Assembly: GCA_037783415.1 (NCBI GenBank)
Contig: JAZGTN010000220.1
Coordinates: 186,001 to 250,000 of the forward strand
Length of the DNA stretch: 64,000 bases
Source of the DNA: Leptasterias polaris
Lineage: Eukaryota; Echinodermata; Asteroidea; Forcipulatida; Asteriidae
Reading direction: 5' to 3'
Positions within the stretch are counted from its first letter, which is position 1, and the number at the start of each line of letters is the position of its first letter. The translations under genes were made by a program, and so were the position numbers. The notes under the pieces are model-generated. The model did no database searches. It was given only the letters and a program-made list of their open reading frames with translations, and was not told the origin of the DNA. Below are positions 18,061-29,736 of this stretch, in pieces.

Positions 18061-19393
18061 ATATCCCCTAATACATTTTACACTGTATTTCTTACATTTT
18101 CCTTCATATTTAACCTTGTATGACCTTCATTGACCGTAAAGTGACCTCCATTATTATGTTATTGTTATTTCGTCTGTATATTTGCATTTCATACACCAAT
18201 AGCTTTAATTTGATACCAAATATAATATGTTTATATGACAAACTACATTTGTCATAAGTATTACATATTCAAAAAAGTGGGCGTGGCTTGTGACGTCAAT
18301 AAAAACAATTGCCCAAGGGTGCCAAGCCGGCACCCGTCAGATTTTGAATCTAGCACCCTCATCTATCATTTGCAGCAATAAAATTGCATTTGTACCCTAC
18401 TTCATGGTCCATCCACAATTTCACTCATATCCACCTGACTATGGGTGCTCACCTCTAGTCTATTTGCCATTTAAACACATGGGATGTCAATGTCTTACCT
18501 GCATTGTGAAAGACGTCAGCTTCCGTCGTAAATATTTGTGTACGCGTTGCATTTTGAATTACCTTTTTCAATGAAGAAAACTCTGCGACAGTGTATAAGA
18601 GCCGCAATTAAGATTGCAGGATACCCAAAAGTTATTCACAAGGTAGTGGCACAACGGGAGTCGCATTATTATTATTATTATATTTATTTTTTTTTTAAAA
18701 TGTATGACGTTGGTAGAGCAAAGTAGACCTAAGAGTACACACCCCCCCCCCCCCAAACAAAATATAAAAAAAAGTAACTGATTGACTTCCGTTTCATTAA
18801 CGCTCTCTAAAAGATTTAGATTGCAATTTTGTTTTAATGAAGAGCAAATTAACAACCGTGACGATTACGCAGGCGTGGCTATGTAGCGTAGTAAGTAAAG
18901 ACAATCAAACACGAACTGCCAGCAAAAGCAAACGATTCTACGAGTGAGTGCGTGCTTCTGCTACCGTTGAGTCAGTACCCGAACAGTACTCTTAAAGGAC
19001 TTGCACGGTAAACTCACATCATACAGCGTAAGACAACATTCTTGGAATACTGAGGTAGCACAGCGATTGCCAACGCAGAATCGAGAACTGAAGGGTTGAA
19101 ACTCACCGCTAACTGTGCCTCAATGATTTTGACGTTAGTCTTCTGGGAAAAAAAAACAGTTGGTGCAAAAAAGATCTTGAGCACCATTGTGGTTCACGAA
19201 GCGAAGTTCGATAACAAAGAGTAACGTTTCATTTTGAATTAAAAGTTCAACAAACTCGGCTGAGCGGACGGACACGTTGAAAAAACTACTTAGTGAAGTT
19301 GGGTTGACATAAACAGCCAACAAAACAAAAAAGTTCTGACGAGAGTGTATCATTTCGACATCTTAAAAAGTATATTTTTTTATAATTATCAAC
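18061..19393. other. Non-coding upstream region of the lectin gene
   Basis: Contains an (ATT)n tract near 18665-18685, a C-tract at about 18740-18754 and AT-rich sequence. It should hold the lectin promoter, but no TATA box or untranslated exon can be placed with confidence. Confidence 0.35.
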
Positions 19394-20116
19394 ATGACTA
19401 TCCTTAATTCTACCGCGGTCAAACATAGTTCAGTTAAGCAAGTCTTCACTCTAATCTTCTATATGTTGATAGCAAAAGTCACTGCTTCTCAAAATGGCAG
19501 CTTCTGCCCTGCAGGATGGCTACGATGGGAAATGTCTTGCTACAAGAGCTTATCCCCTGTGAGTAGAAACTGGCAAGGTGCTTTGGAAAACTGCCAGAAC
19601 CTTGGGGCAAGCCTTGGCACACCTAACTCAATAGAAGAATATGATTTCATATGGAGTACCTTTTGGGCATCGTCGTCTGATGGTGTGTGGATTGGCTGTA
19701 GGGATGAAGACGGTGACAAGGTGTGGAAATGTAATGGAGACACCCAGGACGTTAAGTATCGGGCTAAATGGTACACTGCCATCGGGGAAAATGAAAATTG
19801 TGCTGTCATGAGCACTCGGTATCCTTACTGGAATAGCAAGAAATGCAGCCTGGAGAAGTACGTGATGTGTGAGCGCCCTGTACCATTTGTCACCGAGACC
19901 GCGTCTTGCTCTATCGTCGCTACTGATCACTGTTTGCTCGACCACACCCTCAACAGTCTCACCGTTCGAGGACCATTACAGTGCTGTCTGGCTTGTCACA
20001 AGGACCAGCGCTGCCTCTCATTTAACTTGAGAGGAAACCAATGCGAGCTGATAAATAGCACCAATGCTGAGGAGAAATTGAGTACAGCAGTGAGCTGCAA
20101 CCACTATACACCGTGA
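19394..20116 (+). CDS. Secreted C-type lectin with C-terminal PAN/apple-like domain
   Basis: The 240-residue protein is encoded in one exon. A hydrophobic core (VFTLIFYMLIAKVTA, about 17-31) indicates a signal peptide. A long-form C-type lectin domain spans about 38-161: CPAGW start, C38/C49 pair, C67, WIGC at 99-102, ENCAVMS (C136), YWNSKKC (W146, C151) and YVMCERP (C159). The usual EPN or QPD sugar-specificity tripeptide is not visible, so calcium-dependent sugar binding is doubtful. Residues 172-235 carry eight Cys (172, 180, 197, 198, 201, 207, 217, 235) in a PAN/apple-like pattern. The ATG is the first in frame. An extracellular recognition or adhesion role is likely but inferred. Confidence 0.85.
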   Translation: MTILNSTAVKHSSVKQVFTLIFYMLIAKVTASQNGSFCPAGWLRWEMSCYKSLSPVSRNWQGALENCQNLGASLGTPNSIEEYDFIWSTFWASSSDGVWIGCRDEDGDKVWKCNGDTQDVKYRAKWYTAIGENENCAVMSTRYPYWNSKKCSLEKYVMCERPVPFVTETASCSIVATDHCLLDHTLNSLTVRGPLQCCLACHKDQRCLSFNLRGNQCELINSTNAEEKLSTAVSCNHYTP

Positions 20117-20186
20117 ATTATTTCAACTGACGAAATGAAGCCTGAATGGCAGTAAACATTATAGTTTTAAAAGCCAACACATGAGT

Positions 20187-20192
20187 AATAAA
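20187..20192 (+). terminator. Polyadenylation signal AATAAA of the lectin gene
   Basis: AATAAA lies about 70 bp after the stop codon, a normal distance for a short 3' UTR. Confidence 0.5.
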
Positions 20193-20199
20193 ATGTTTA

Positions 20200-21570
20200 T
20201 GAGTTCATGAAGAAAAGAGCTGTGGGATTGATGTTGGGGAATGCACGAGACGAACACAAGTTTCAGAGAAAAATCTATATTACTTTAAGTATATTTTTCC
20301 TGTAATTAAGATCAGTAAATGTCAGCAAAATTGCTATATTTAGCAAAATGTTATAGCTAAAATGAAAAGGTTAAAATGGCTGTGGTCGTTCCGCTCTAGA
20401 TCCAAATCAGGATTATTGTGCAAACAAGGCGGACTTTAATATTTGAATATTATTTTCACGTCGTATGGTAGCCTGCGAATTACACTTTACAACATTTTAC
20501 AAAGTCAGACAATTTATGTTCAAGTTAGTTTTTGTTTATATGATGTTCTCTATACTAATTCAATTGGCTTAATTGAAATCTGTTTCTATAACACATTGGA
20601 CAACTGTATGCTTTTTATGGACTATCAGTATAACATTTCGAAAGACGAATTTTCAATTCACGCGAAATGAGTACATAAAGCGTATGAGAGACAGAATAAG
20701 TTAAAATTCCTCATAATTAAACAAAATACAAGTTATTTCACCCGACGATAGTCTCTTCTTACAGATGACAACGAATAATTGCTTGATTTGTTTGGTTGAA
20801 ATTTGTGCACGTATGATACTGTATGGAATTATTGTGCACCCAGAGTATATAGGGCCTGGTGGCAATTTCGTATTTTGCACAATTTCTTTACATACATATG
20901 TTTGTGTGCGCGCGATCTTTCAACTTTCTTTCCTCCATATATTAGTCCATGAGCCATTTCTCGACTTTTGAACTGATATTTTCACCTGACTCAATGAGAG
21001 CCTACGGATAGACAATTCGAAATTTCATACAAAAACTTTTACATTATGTACACAGTATTGCCGCAAACCTTCAATAAATTGTGTTATAGACTTTTTGAGA
21101 CTTTTGCAAAAATTACTCAATTTCAAGAACGTACCCCTCTAAAAGCCAACGATGTGCCGAGCATTTAGGTTTGCTAAAAACAGTTTCTGACAAAGTACGA
21201 ACCAAACACAGCTTCAAGCTCATTAATGGAAGAAGGGCCAATGAACACAGAGTTTAGATTTAAGGGCTCTTCATGGGGGCCTCATCACATATTCCCATAC
21301 ATACGGAGACATTGTTTACTTATGCCTGGCTGAAGAACTTGTTTTGCGCTACTATCAAGCAGTCTCAAAATCATAACGCAAATAATGATTAATAGACCTT
21401 TATTATGGCATCATTATGATTTTTTTTTTAGATTCAAGCCGCAAATTGTGCCAAACAAATGGGTTTTCAAAGCAATCAGAAAGCAACTAGATTTTTGTTT
21501 ATCTCTCTCTGAGTGTGGAGGGGGTGGGGGTATCCAATAGCGAACGAGAATTACTTTATTGTGGAGGCAA
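20200..21570. other. Non-coding AT-rich stretch
   Basis: No gene or clear repeat family recognised; short open frames at 20443-20971 lack domains. Confidence 0.4.
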
Positions 21571-21574
21571 CTGC

Positions 21575-21672
21575 TAAACCTACGGAGCCCCTGAAGGGAC
21601 TGGTAAAAGAAGAAAAAAAAGGTAACACAAATACTGACATTATTTCGTTACCTCGAAATATTTTTTCGTTCC
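21575..21672 (+). repeat. Solo end of the TTTCGTTCC foldback family
   Basis: CTACGGAGCCCCTGAAGGGA matches the terminus of the foldback element at 32716 (TACGGAGCCCCTAAAGGGAC), followed by an A-rich patch and two TTTCGTTaCCTCGAAAT units. The other end is missing. Confidence 0.7.
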
Positions 21673-22363
21673 CCTTTCCTTTTATTGTCAGTCTGTTTAT
21701 CCTGCATAACAAATTGAGTAATTTCAGACCGATGTCATTTTGTTGATTGTATTATACTTTATGCTTTATTGCCTTTTTACCAGACTTGAAACCGAACAAT
21801 ATGCTTTTCACTGATTTAGCCAAACCCGCCGACCGATATTTGTTGCTTTTCTTCGTATTAATTAGGCCATTTCCAAACGTGTTGTAGGTGCATTGACTTT
21901 GTTTGTGATAATAAGATACCCATGTATAATATAATGTTGAATGCATTACTATCTGCTCATTATATTTATTGCTTATTGTTATCGTATAACTTGGTTTATT
22001 ATTTTGTTCTTTGTTAATTAGTGCTTATCGTCCATACTTTTAATTGAATGTGCTTCCGATCGCTTAAATGGCTTCAATCGCCTATTTAGTGCTTAGTGCT
22101 GATGATGAGTATTTTGTGTGCTTATGTGCCAAAAATAATTTTAAAAATGACAGAAAAAAAAATAACAAATAACAAACATCAAACTTTAACATGTACGTGT
22201 TAGGTGTTAATGTATGTTTTTAATTTTAAGTTTATATTATTGTTTAGTGGCCAACGTGGGGTCTTTTACACAAAGAAACAATAGAACCACAGCATTTTTC
22301 TTGTTGTTCGACCCGGATCCCATCGACAAATTATTGAGAAAATGAAACAATTGAACAACAATA

Positions 22364-22833
22364 GATGGATTGCAATACGCGTCATTGACCGCCATCTTTG
22401 ATGTAAAACAATGGAAAAGTGCACGCGTGTACGCACTACGCACGACTCTCAGCCAATGATAGCTTTTCACGCGGGCACAATTCATCAAAGATGGCGGTCA
22501 AATGATGCGTATAGACCTTTCCATTGTTGATAAACAAAGTGCGCCGGTTGGCATGGACGGCCGAATGTTAACAAAACATTCAATCGTATTAAAAAATGTT
22601 GTGATCAAATTCAACATTTTCTGTAAAGATTCATGAACGGAAATACCTTCAATGATTGGTTGATTTGTTTCTAACAAATTCAACACTATTTTTGAATATG
22701 TTTTGTGTAACACTGCTACAAACTGTGGCAATCTGTTTTTGATTTGCAGTTATGGCTTTCCATACTTTTCCAACCTGGGTTGGAAAAAACTCGGGCTGTG
22801 ACGTTGCAAAAGAAAGGTCTATTGCAATCCATC
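22364..22833. mobile_element. Palindromic MITE A (split by MITE B)
   Basis: If MITE B and one TA copy are removed, the left arm (22364-22402, GATGGATTGCAATACGCGTC onward) and the right arm are complementary for about 40 bp. TA flanks both sides (22362-22363 and 22834-22835), consistent with a Tc1/mariner-type insertion. The arms contain AAGATGGCGGTC, a YY1-like word. Non-coding. Confidence 0.8.
22514..22819. mobile_element. MITE B nested in MITE A
   Basis: Terminal inverted repeats GACCTTTC / GAAAGGTC are flanked by TA at 22512-22513 and 22820-22821. Its removal restores the palindrome of MITE A. No transposase. Confidence 0.75.
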
Positions 22834-22837
22834 TATA

Positions 22838-23019
22838 GACCCATTGCATATGACGTCATCATCTACACGCCCGTCATTTTGGGTGCCAAAACATGCACAA
22901 AAGAATGACACACGTGTTTACAAGCGCATTGTGCGTAAACACGTGTACCATCCTTTTGTGCACGTTTTGAAACCCCAAATTACGCGCATTTATGCGCGCT
23001 GCGCGTTGTGCAATGGGTC
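22838..23019. mobile_element. Palindromic MITE C
   Basis: Terminal repeats GACCCATTGCA / TGCAATGGGTC are flanked by TA (22836-22837, 23020-23021). Almost the whole 182 bp folds back on itself (GTGTTTAC / GTAAACAC near the centre). It begins next to MITE A's right TA. Non-coding. Confidence 0.85.
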
Positions 23020-23021
23020 TA

Positions 23022-23590
23022 AACAACTTAACTTTTTAAGATTTATGTGGGGTACCAAGATAAGTGGGGTACTTAGATGTATTGTGAATAGCTACTTAAG
23101 CGCCCGACTTAAGTTAGCGGGGTGCTTAATACTTAAGTGAAAACTTAAGTACTCCACCGTGAATACGGCCCCAGGCCACCTGGAGACCGGGACCGCTCAG
23201 CTTCGCTACCATGGGCAGCGCGCCGTATTGCTACCGCTTGTCACTAACCCCTGGTAGGATGTGTAGAAAAACAACGCTGATTGGCTATCTAAAGTGTTGA
23301 AAGCTTTCGAGCGCTTGCATGGCGCTTGAAGGACGCTTAGTACGCGATGGTTTGCGCGTGTTAGCATAAAATAAAATGACATAAAATGCAAGTATTTTGC
23401 ACGTCTCGACTTCAAATGAATCTTGTTTTTACACGGTCACTCTAAATTGCATGCAGTTAGAAATGTCACAAGATCAAAGAAGAATGTGAGGGTACCAGTT
23501 GCTCTGTTTACCACACTAAAACGCGCGCGTAGAATGGATTGACTACAGGTTAATTAAAAATGTGCTAGATTCTAGCAAATTTTAATGAAC
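23022..23590. other. Non-coding stretch with short inverted motifs
   Basis: Around 23085-23150 several ACTTAAG words occur in both orientations, suggesting another decayed palindromic element. Nothing else recognised. Confidence 0.35.
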
Positions 23591-23937
23591 CAATTTTTTT
23601 TTTTTTTTTTTTTTTAATGAGATATCGCCTAACTCACAAGGCCACGGACGGCCACTCAAGGTGAGGGCTACACATAACTGATTTGGGCTATCAACCCAAA
23701 TCAATTGACACCAGGGGCACGTTGCCTCCTACTCCTGGGGCTGAAACAGGGTTACCCCCTTCACAGTCCTTAAGGATGTAGGCATGGGTATCATCCACTA
23801 GGAGCCTGTCTGGTAGAGCAGAATGCACTACCTTCCCAACTTTTTCGAAGCAATTATGGTTAAGTGCCTTGCTCAAGGGCACAAGTGTCATGACCGGGTA
23901 TCGAACCCACACTCTGCTGCTGAAAACACCAGAGCTT
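23591..23937 (-). mobile_element. tRNA-Leu-like SINE, 5' truncated, poly(A) tail
   Basis: On the minus strand it starts within the tRNA-like head (AAGCTCTGGTG, then a B-box-like GTGGGTTCGATACCC), continues with a body containing GCCCTTGAGCAAGGCACTTA and ends in a ~26-bp poly(A) (T-run at 23591-23616). The head matches that of the SINE at 36 kb, where the A-box region is also present. Confidence 0.75.
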
Positions 23938-26264
23938 AGGGATAAGAGGGCGCAAGGCATGCTGGGAAAAATGGCGCAGCGAGATCGATCCACCCTGGGA
24001 ACGAGTTTGGGGACCGCTGGACTACGGGTGGGTGCCGAGAGGACCCTCCGAGAAGACCGCAAAGTACGAAGTCGGAGGGGTTCGGAGGCGCATGTTGATG
24101 GGGGCCGGAGGCGCGCAGCCTCACCCACGAAGCGGCTTGGCAAACAAACTGACAGGGAGAGCGTGAGCAATAATTTTTTCAGTTTGTGGTTTGGTCTTTT
24201 AAAACGTCCTTAAGTTTGACATTTTTGCTTCAAACTTATGAATGAGATAGGAATCAAATATATGTATGTATTCCCCAAATAAAAATTCAAAAAATCCGTT
24301 ATAGTTTAAACGATATGTCCTTCAAATAGTCTAGTTTCAGTACTATACTTCATACCCATTAATCTGTGTGCAACTTTTAGCGGTTTTAGTATCACATACA
24401 TGAAAGATATGAGCTTGTAAATTTTAATAAATGTACACATAGGAAGGCTAAATATAATTATATAAAGATAGAAAAAGTCTTTCTCTTCAATTTTTCACGG
24501 AAATCACAAAGTTACCTTCTATATTTTTTAAGTTATAAAAGTTTTCCAGAGGTCACTAATTTGTGTAGATCCCAATAAACACGGTGTCATTTTGTGGCTC
24601 CATGAAAACATATTTTACTGTAATTGGTAAAATCAGATATAATGTCATAACATTGTCAAATGTATTTAAAGATTGGAAAATTTGCTTGTGCCTGACTCGA
24701 TAATTTAGCACACAGGTTTTTACAATATTGTTTTATCATCTGAATTTGGCCCGAAAATGAGTCAGTCTGTGACTAACTGCGATTTGTCCCCTTGGATATT
24801 AGTTAGTTTGTGTAATTTTATCGTCGATTTTTTTATATTTCCTTAACACCCGTTCGGATATGTAACAAAGACAGGTGTGAAACGCGGAAAAAGTGTGTTC
24901 TTTGGCAAAAGGGAAAAAATTCACTAAAAGTTCTTGCTCATGTGCAGTAGTTGCACAATAGAGGGCGTTCTTTTTGTCAATCTGTGGTCAAGGGAATTCC
25001 AACCTTGAACAAAAACTATTATTTAAAAAAATAAGCCAGGAAAAATGATACTTTTTATTATTTTGTGTATTTATTTTTAAAGACTTTGCAGTGGCAAACA
25101 GGAAATCTAAATTATGAAAGTTCTCTAGGTTATTTGTGAATGTATGGCAGCAACTTCTTAAAAGTTGCTATAGTTCATACACAGCATGCAGCGGGGATTC
25201 GGTGCGTGTGGATGTGTTGCATGTATTCCATTATGTATTTCTACCCTACGTACATACATGTACGGTTATTGTGTAGCTGACCACACGACGACGCCATTTG
25301 ACACTGCATAATGCATGATGACTGAACTGTCGTGCTACATGGGGAAAAGTTAACTGAACTTTACTACTACAACCTGCGTAAGTGTTAAATCCCGTTGTTT
25401 TTAACTTGAAAAGTTAACGTTAAATATGCTGGTAATAATTTAATAAAAAATTAACTTTAGACTTCAGAAACTGAGCACTTTTTACTCCTTTTTCGAAATG
25501 TTATGATCTTTGGTCGTATGTTTGTATTGTGTCAATGTGTGTACGTGTGTAGGCTTCGACCGCCCCCTGTTACTTGGTGTGGTGTAATGCCTGAATGCCG
25601 GGCTACATTGCATTCACAATACAATGTCGGTTGTAATGTTGCTATATAATTTAGTTTAATATTTCGTTCAATAATCATGCTCCAGCCTATAGATGCTGAA
25701 CAGGCTTTGACACCGACAAGTAGTAGAATAGATGTGGATGTAGATGTAGGCTGTACCCCATAGCCAACTTTAAACTTAAATTAAAGTAAACAATTTAAGA
25801 TGTTGTGTTGGTTGGTGGCTGTATACTATAAATACAATTGTATTAAAACTATTTAGCATACAACAAGTCAATATGGTTGCATTGCAGTATAATGCCAGCA
25901 CCGGCTAACTTTAAGGTAAACACTGATTACATGATATAATAATAATATATAACATGGAAACTGCAGCATAGTTAGTGCCCCTTTACGTGTATCCAAGAGA
26001 CCAATTTATTGGCCTGTAAAAGTATAGTAGTATTACTTGTAATTAATTGACCAATTTTAGCCATTGCCATGTAGCAGACAATAACGTTACAATGAGGCCC
26101 TGTCGCCTCGTAACGTACGTGTTTTCTTTAACACCCTTGCACATGGTGTTATTTAAAAGTTTCTCTTGGACTTCTCACTACCTAAAACTGCAAATCATAA
26201 GTATAAATAATAACATTTTTATATTAAAAATCATTTAACCTTTTTGTTATTGCACATGTTGCAG
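23938..26264. other. Non-coding stretch upstream of the five-exon gene
   Basis: No coding exon is recognised. Any promoter or first untranslated exon of the gene starting at 26273 should lie here. Confidence 0.35.
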
Positions 26265-26272
26265 ATCGAGAC

Positions 26273-29200
26273 ATGCCCGAGGAGGTGCACCACACATGCC
26301 CAAGGTAAGTAATTGTTCTGTTAAAAACTAACTGGAATTTTGAAGGTACTCGTAAGAAATCCGAGCTTTTTCTAATCTTTGACTTTTTGTTGAGAAACTT
26401 AAGACATGGTGTATTTCGTTTTTAGTTTGATTTAATTTTATTTTTTTCTGTTTTGTTCTTCTTTAATTTATAATATTTGAAAACAAACAGTTGAAACTGT
26501 TTTCAGTTAACACTAATGCAGTATGATTGACTTAAAAGTAGATTGGTTGAATGAAGATTATGAATAAATTAACCTAGTCTTAATATGGATAATCATTACA
26601 TTATCAACTACAAGTAAGTAAATAGAACCTCAAATTGATCTGTTTATCTTTTTTTCAGTGAACAGCACCAAGGTGAAAACATTTAAGTAAAGGCAACTAA
26701 TGGATCTCATTTAAAAAATATGGGATAATTAATATGTTTACACTCCATTCAATTTTATACCATAAATATTAATTTATATATGTATGTCAAAAAGATAAGC
26801 TACACATAGTGCGTCACAAAAAGCTGCAATCTGTAAAGATCTAGTATTGGAAAAAAAACTGTAGTAAAGCTTAATCCACATGGGGGTGTTGGTGGTATTA
26901 TCTGAAATAGAAGACATACAACTTTGTGTCTTATTTTTTCCACTTCTGTAAAAAGCTTCACATGTGCTTCTGCATACAAAATGTTGAACTTTTTTTAATT
27001 GCACATGCAAGTCAAAGTGAATTTATACTTGGTGACTCTTAATCGTTGTATTATTGTTGAGGCCGTGTTAATTTTTACCAATGCGATTATTAATTCTATT
27101 TAAGTATCAATAACAGTTTTATTTATTTTTTTCTTTCAGGGTGCCGGAACATGTTCGCTCTGATGATGAGTAAGTACCACATACAAACTTAAAGTAAAAA
27201 TATAATTGGAAATGTATAGATGATTAGATAAAAGGTTGTATTCACAATAGTCATCACAGCACAAAAACTGAATTGCCACTATATTACACTATACAAAAGC
27301 TAAATCTACATATTAAAAGGACATCAATGTATAACAATCATTCAAATAAAAGATAGCAAAAGGCCAAGAGACACACACCAGGGAAAATATACAAACCTGC
27401 ACACACACAAATGGTACTAAAACGAACCCACACATGCCAAAGCACTCAAGTGTATAAACACATGCAATTGTTGTCCCTCTTTTGTTTGTACTTTTACTTG
27501 TACTAAGTAATTGTTTAGCAGCAGCTCCCATTTTGTTTTGTTCACGCTCACCAACTGGGGACCTTTCCCCAACTTGAAACAGGTTCCTGGTTCGAATGTA
27601 TATACTGTACCTACCCAGGCACGCTTACACATCACAAGACACCATGCATGCACCCAGCAACACTCACAAAACCAATACTTCAAAAAAACCACTAAAGGGC
27701 CCCAAAATGTGAAGACATTAAATTAAGAATTTATACTGGCTTAATAAAAGAAAACTGCCTGTGGTTGTAGTCATAAACAAAAACAGATCAGTTGATTGTC
27801 TAGGTAGCATGTCTCTTTTAATTTTTTGATAAAATTCAATGCATCTACTTAACTTGTGATTGATTGTTTTTATTTATTTGTTTATGTAATCTGTAGAATA
27901 GCAATTTCATCACTTTCTACCAGAGACATCAAAATTGTCTTAACCAGGAATGTTAGCTACCTGAAGAAGGTGTTCTCTGGCAAGGTTGGTTTTGTTAGTT
28001 ATTTAATTGTGCTTTGATGTTTTTCAATTGAAATTAATTGAAACAATTATCGGGATGTTTAAGGAAAACACCTTGTTTATTGTGGCACCAATTTCATTCT
28101 ACATGTACTTTGGAAACCCAAGGTTAGTAAGTCCATCTTCACACACCACTTGTATTGCAATCTCAAACATTTTATTAGGACAGAACATTTTTGGCTTTCT
28201 TGTGATGGAGGTAGGGGGTCAGACATGTTCTCCAACATGTTCTCTCCTCTGTGACACTCTTATCTCTGCCTCTCTATAGCTCATATTATTTGGCTTGAAA
28301 AAAAACCAATTGATATAATTTGAATTTATCCTTTGCTTAGGCTTTACGTGTTTTGTTTTTTCCAACTTGGTCCGAATTTAACATAGTGCAACAACAGCAT
28401 AATACATTTTGTGGACAACGTACTTGGCATTCACAATTTTATAGAGCTGCTTAAACCACAATTATTACTTCATGTTCTGCTATGAAATGGTATTTTCACT
28501 GTTAAATTTGTTTGGAAGGCACATAATGTTATCATCATTAGCAATTTTATTTACATTCTTGAACATTCTATGAAATTAAGCCCTGGGCCCAATTTCATAA
28601 GGGTGCTTAAAAGCAGAAAATAATGCTTAACAATGTTCGGCTTAGCAGAAGAGAGCAGGACACCAGTCACAAATTGTACATGTGACATGGTAGTTTGGCT
28701 GGTAACCTTATTCTGGTAAGCAACAATTTATTGTGCTTAGGTTCTTTTTGTGCTTAAGCAGCTCTGTGAAGTTGGGCTCAGATGTTAAGTAATTGGGGTA
28801 AGATTAACAATTTTACTGACATCAACTGACATTTAAAGTTATATAATATTGATGGCTACAAATGTATCATGTTTGCTATGGGTCAGGCTAAAAGTTGGAG
28901 GCATGATGTTTATAAGAAAGGGGGCACTGTGTTTAACAATTGTAATAGGAGTATTTGCCCCAGAAACCATTTCAGTTTTGCGCTTTATTTTAACATAGCT
29001 GTAATTTTAATTGCTGAATTATTTCATTTTATTAGTGAATTTGACTTACGAAGTCTTTGGTCATCCATTCACTGAGGAGCAGGAGGAGTTTCTAATGACA
29101 GAGTTAATAGCTATTTTTAGCCCGGACGACAGTACCCACGTAAGTTAATTCACTTAATTGTTGTAAACTTAATGCTATAAAAACTAATCTAGGCACATTT

Positions 29201-29736
29201 CAAAAGTTTAAATTTCCTATGTGATTGAAATATTAAATTAACCTCATATTTTCTCCCAGCATTTGATGAGTAAGGATACTTATACATGAACTTACTAGGA
29301 GGCTCTCCTAAATCATTACAATTAGTAAACATTTCTTCCACCAGACATTGCATGCAGTCTATTTCAACTTTAAATGTTTCCTTTTGATTTCAATTAAATG
29401 ACTTTGCCTGCACTATGCATATGTTTCTCAATGAACAACGAATTTGTTTTCTCTCGTAAAATCCGGAACTCTCAATCAATGCACTTTTGTAGTGTTACAG
29501 TGAGCAGACTATAAGAACTTTATTGTTATATGTGGGGGGGGGGGGGGGGGGGCGAAAATCCTCATATTAATTATTTTGATTTAACTGTTTTCTCTCTCGC
29601 TTTCTCTATTTGTTCATCTTTGCAGTTACTTGGATATATATCCAAGGTGTTGCTGCCCGAGGCGATGATAAAAGTGCTCCAGGACAAGCTCAATATTTCA
29701 AGTGACGAGGCAGTAGAGATTTTAACCAAGAGATAA
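26273..29736 (+). CDS. Five-exon gene for an unrecognised 122-residue protein
   Basis: Exons: 26265-26304 (ATG at 26273), 27140-27169, 27897-27988, 29036-29139 and 29626-29736 (stop TAA). Every junction is GT-AG and the joined length from the ATG is 369 bases in one frame. Donors include two GTAAGT sites plus a weaker GTTTTG after 27988. The start is MPEEVHHTCPRVPEHV; the C-terminal half contains TYEVFGHPFTEEQEEF, LLGYISKVLLPEAMIKVL and SSDEAVEILTKR and is probably helical. No signal peptide or membrane segment. The first exon has an upstream acceptor (GCAG), so untranslated or additional coding exons may exist further left. Function unknown. Confidence 0.7.
28582..28780. mobile_element. Palindromic MITE in intron 3 of the five-exon gene
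   Basis: Ends CCTGGGCCCAATTTCATAAG and (complement) GAGCCCAACTTCACAGAGCT followed by GCTTAA words. The same terminal design occurs at 57762-58014. No transposase; target duplication unclear. Confidence 0.65.
29534..29553 (+). repeat. G homopolymer tract
   Basis: About 20 consecutive G in the last intron of the five-exon gene; length in an assembly may be unreliable. Confidence 0.85.

Noticed and set aside
23691..24213. Open frames of 90-160 codons on both strands
   Set aside because: They overlap a SINE and low-complexity GC-rich sequence; no domain or splice context.
26660..26675. 14-bp microexon between exons 1 and 2 of the five-exon gene
   Set aside because: It has an acceptor and a weak donor, but including it breaks the frame that all other exons keep.
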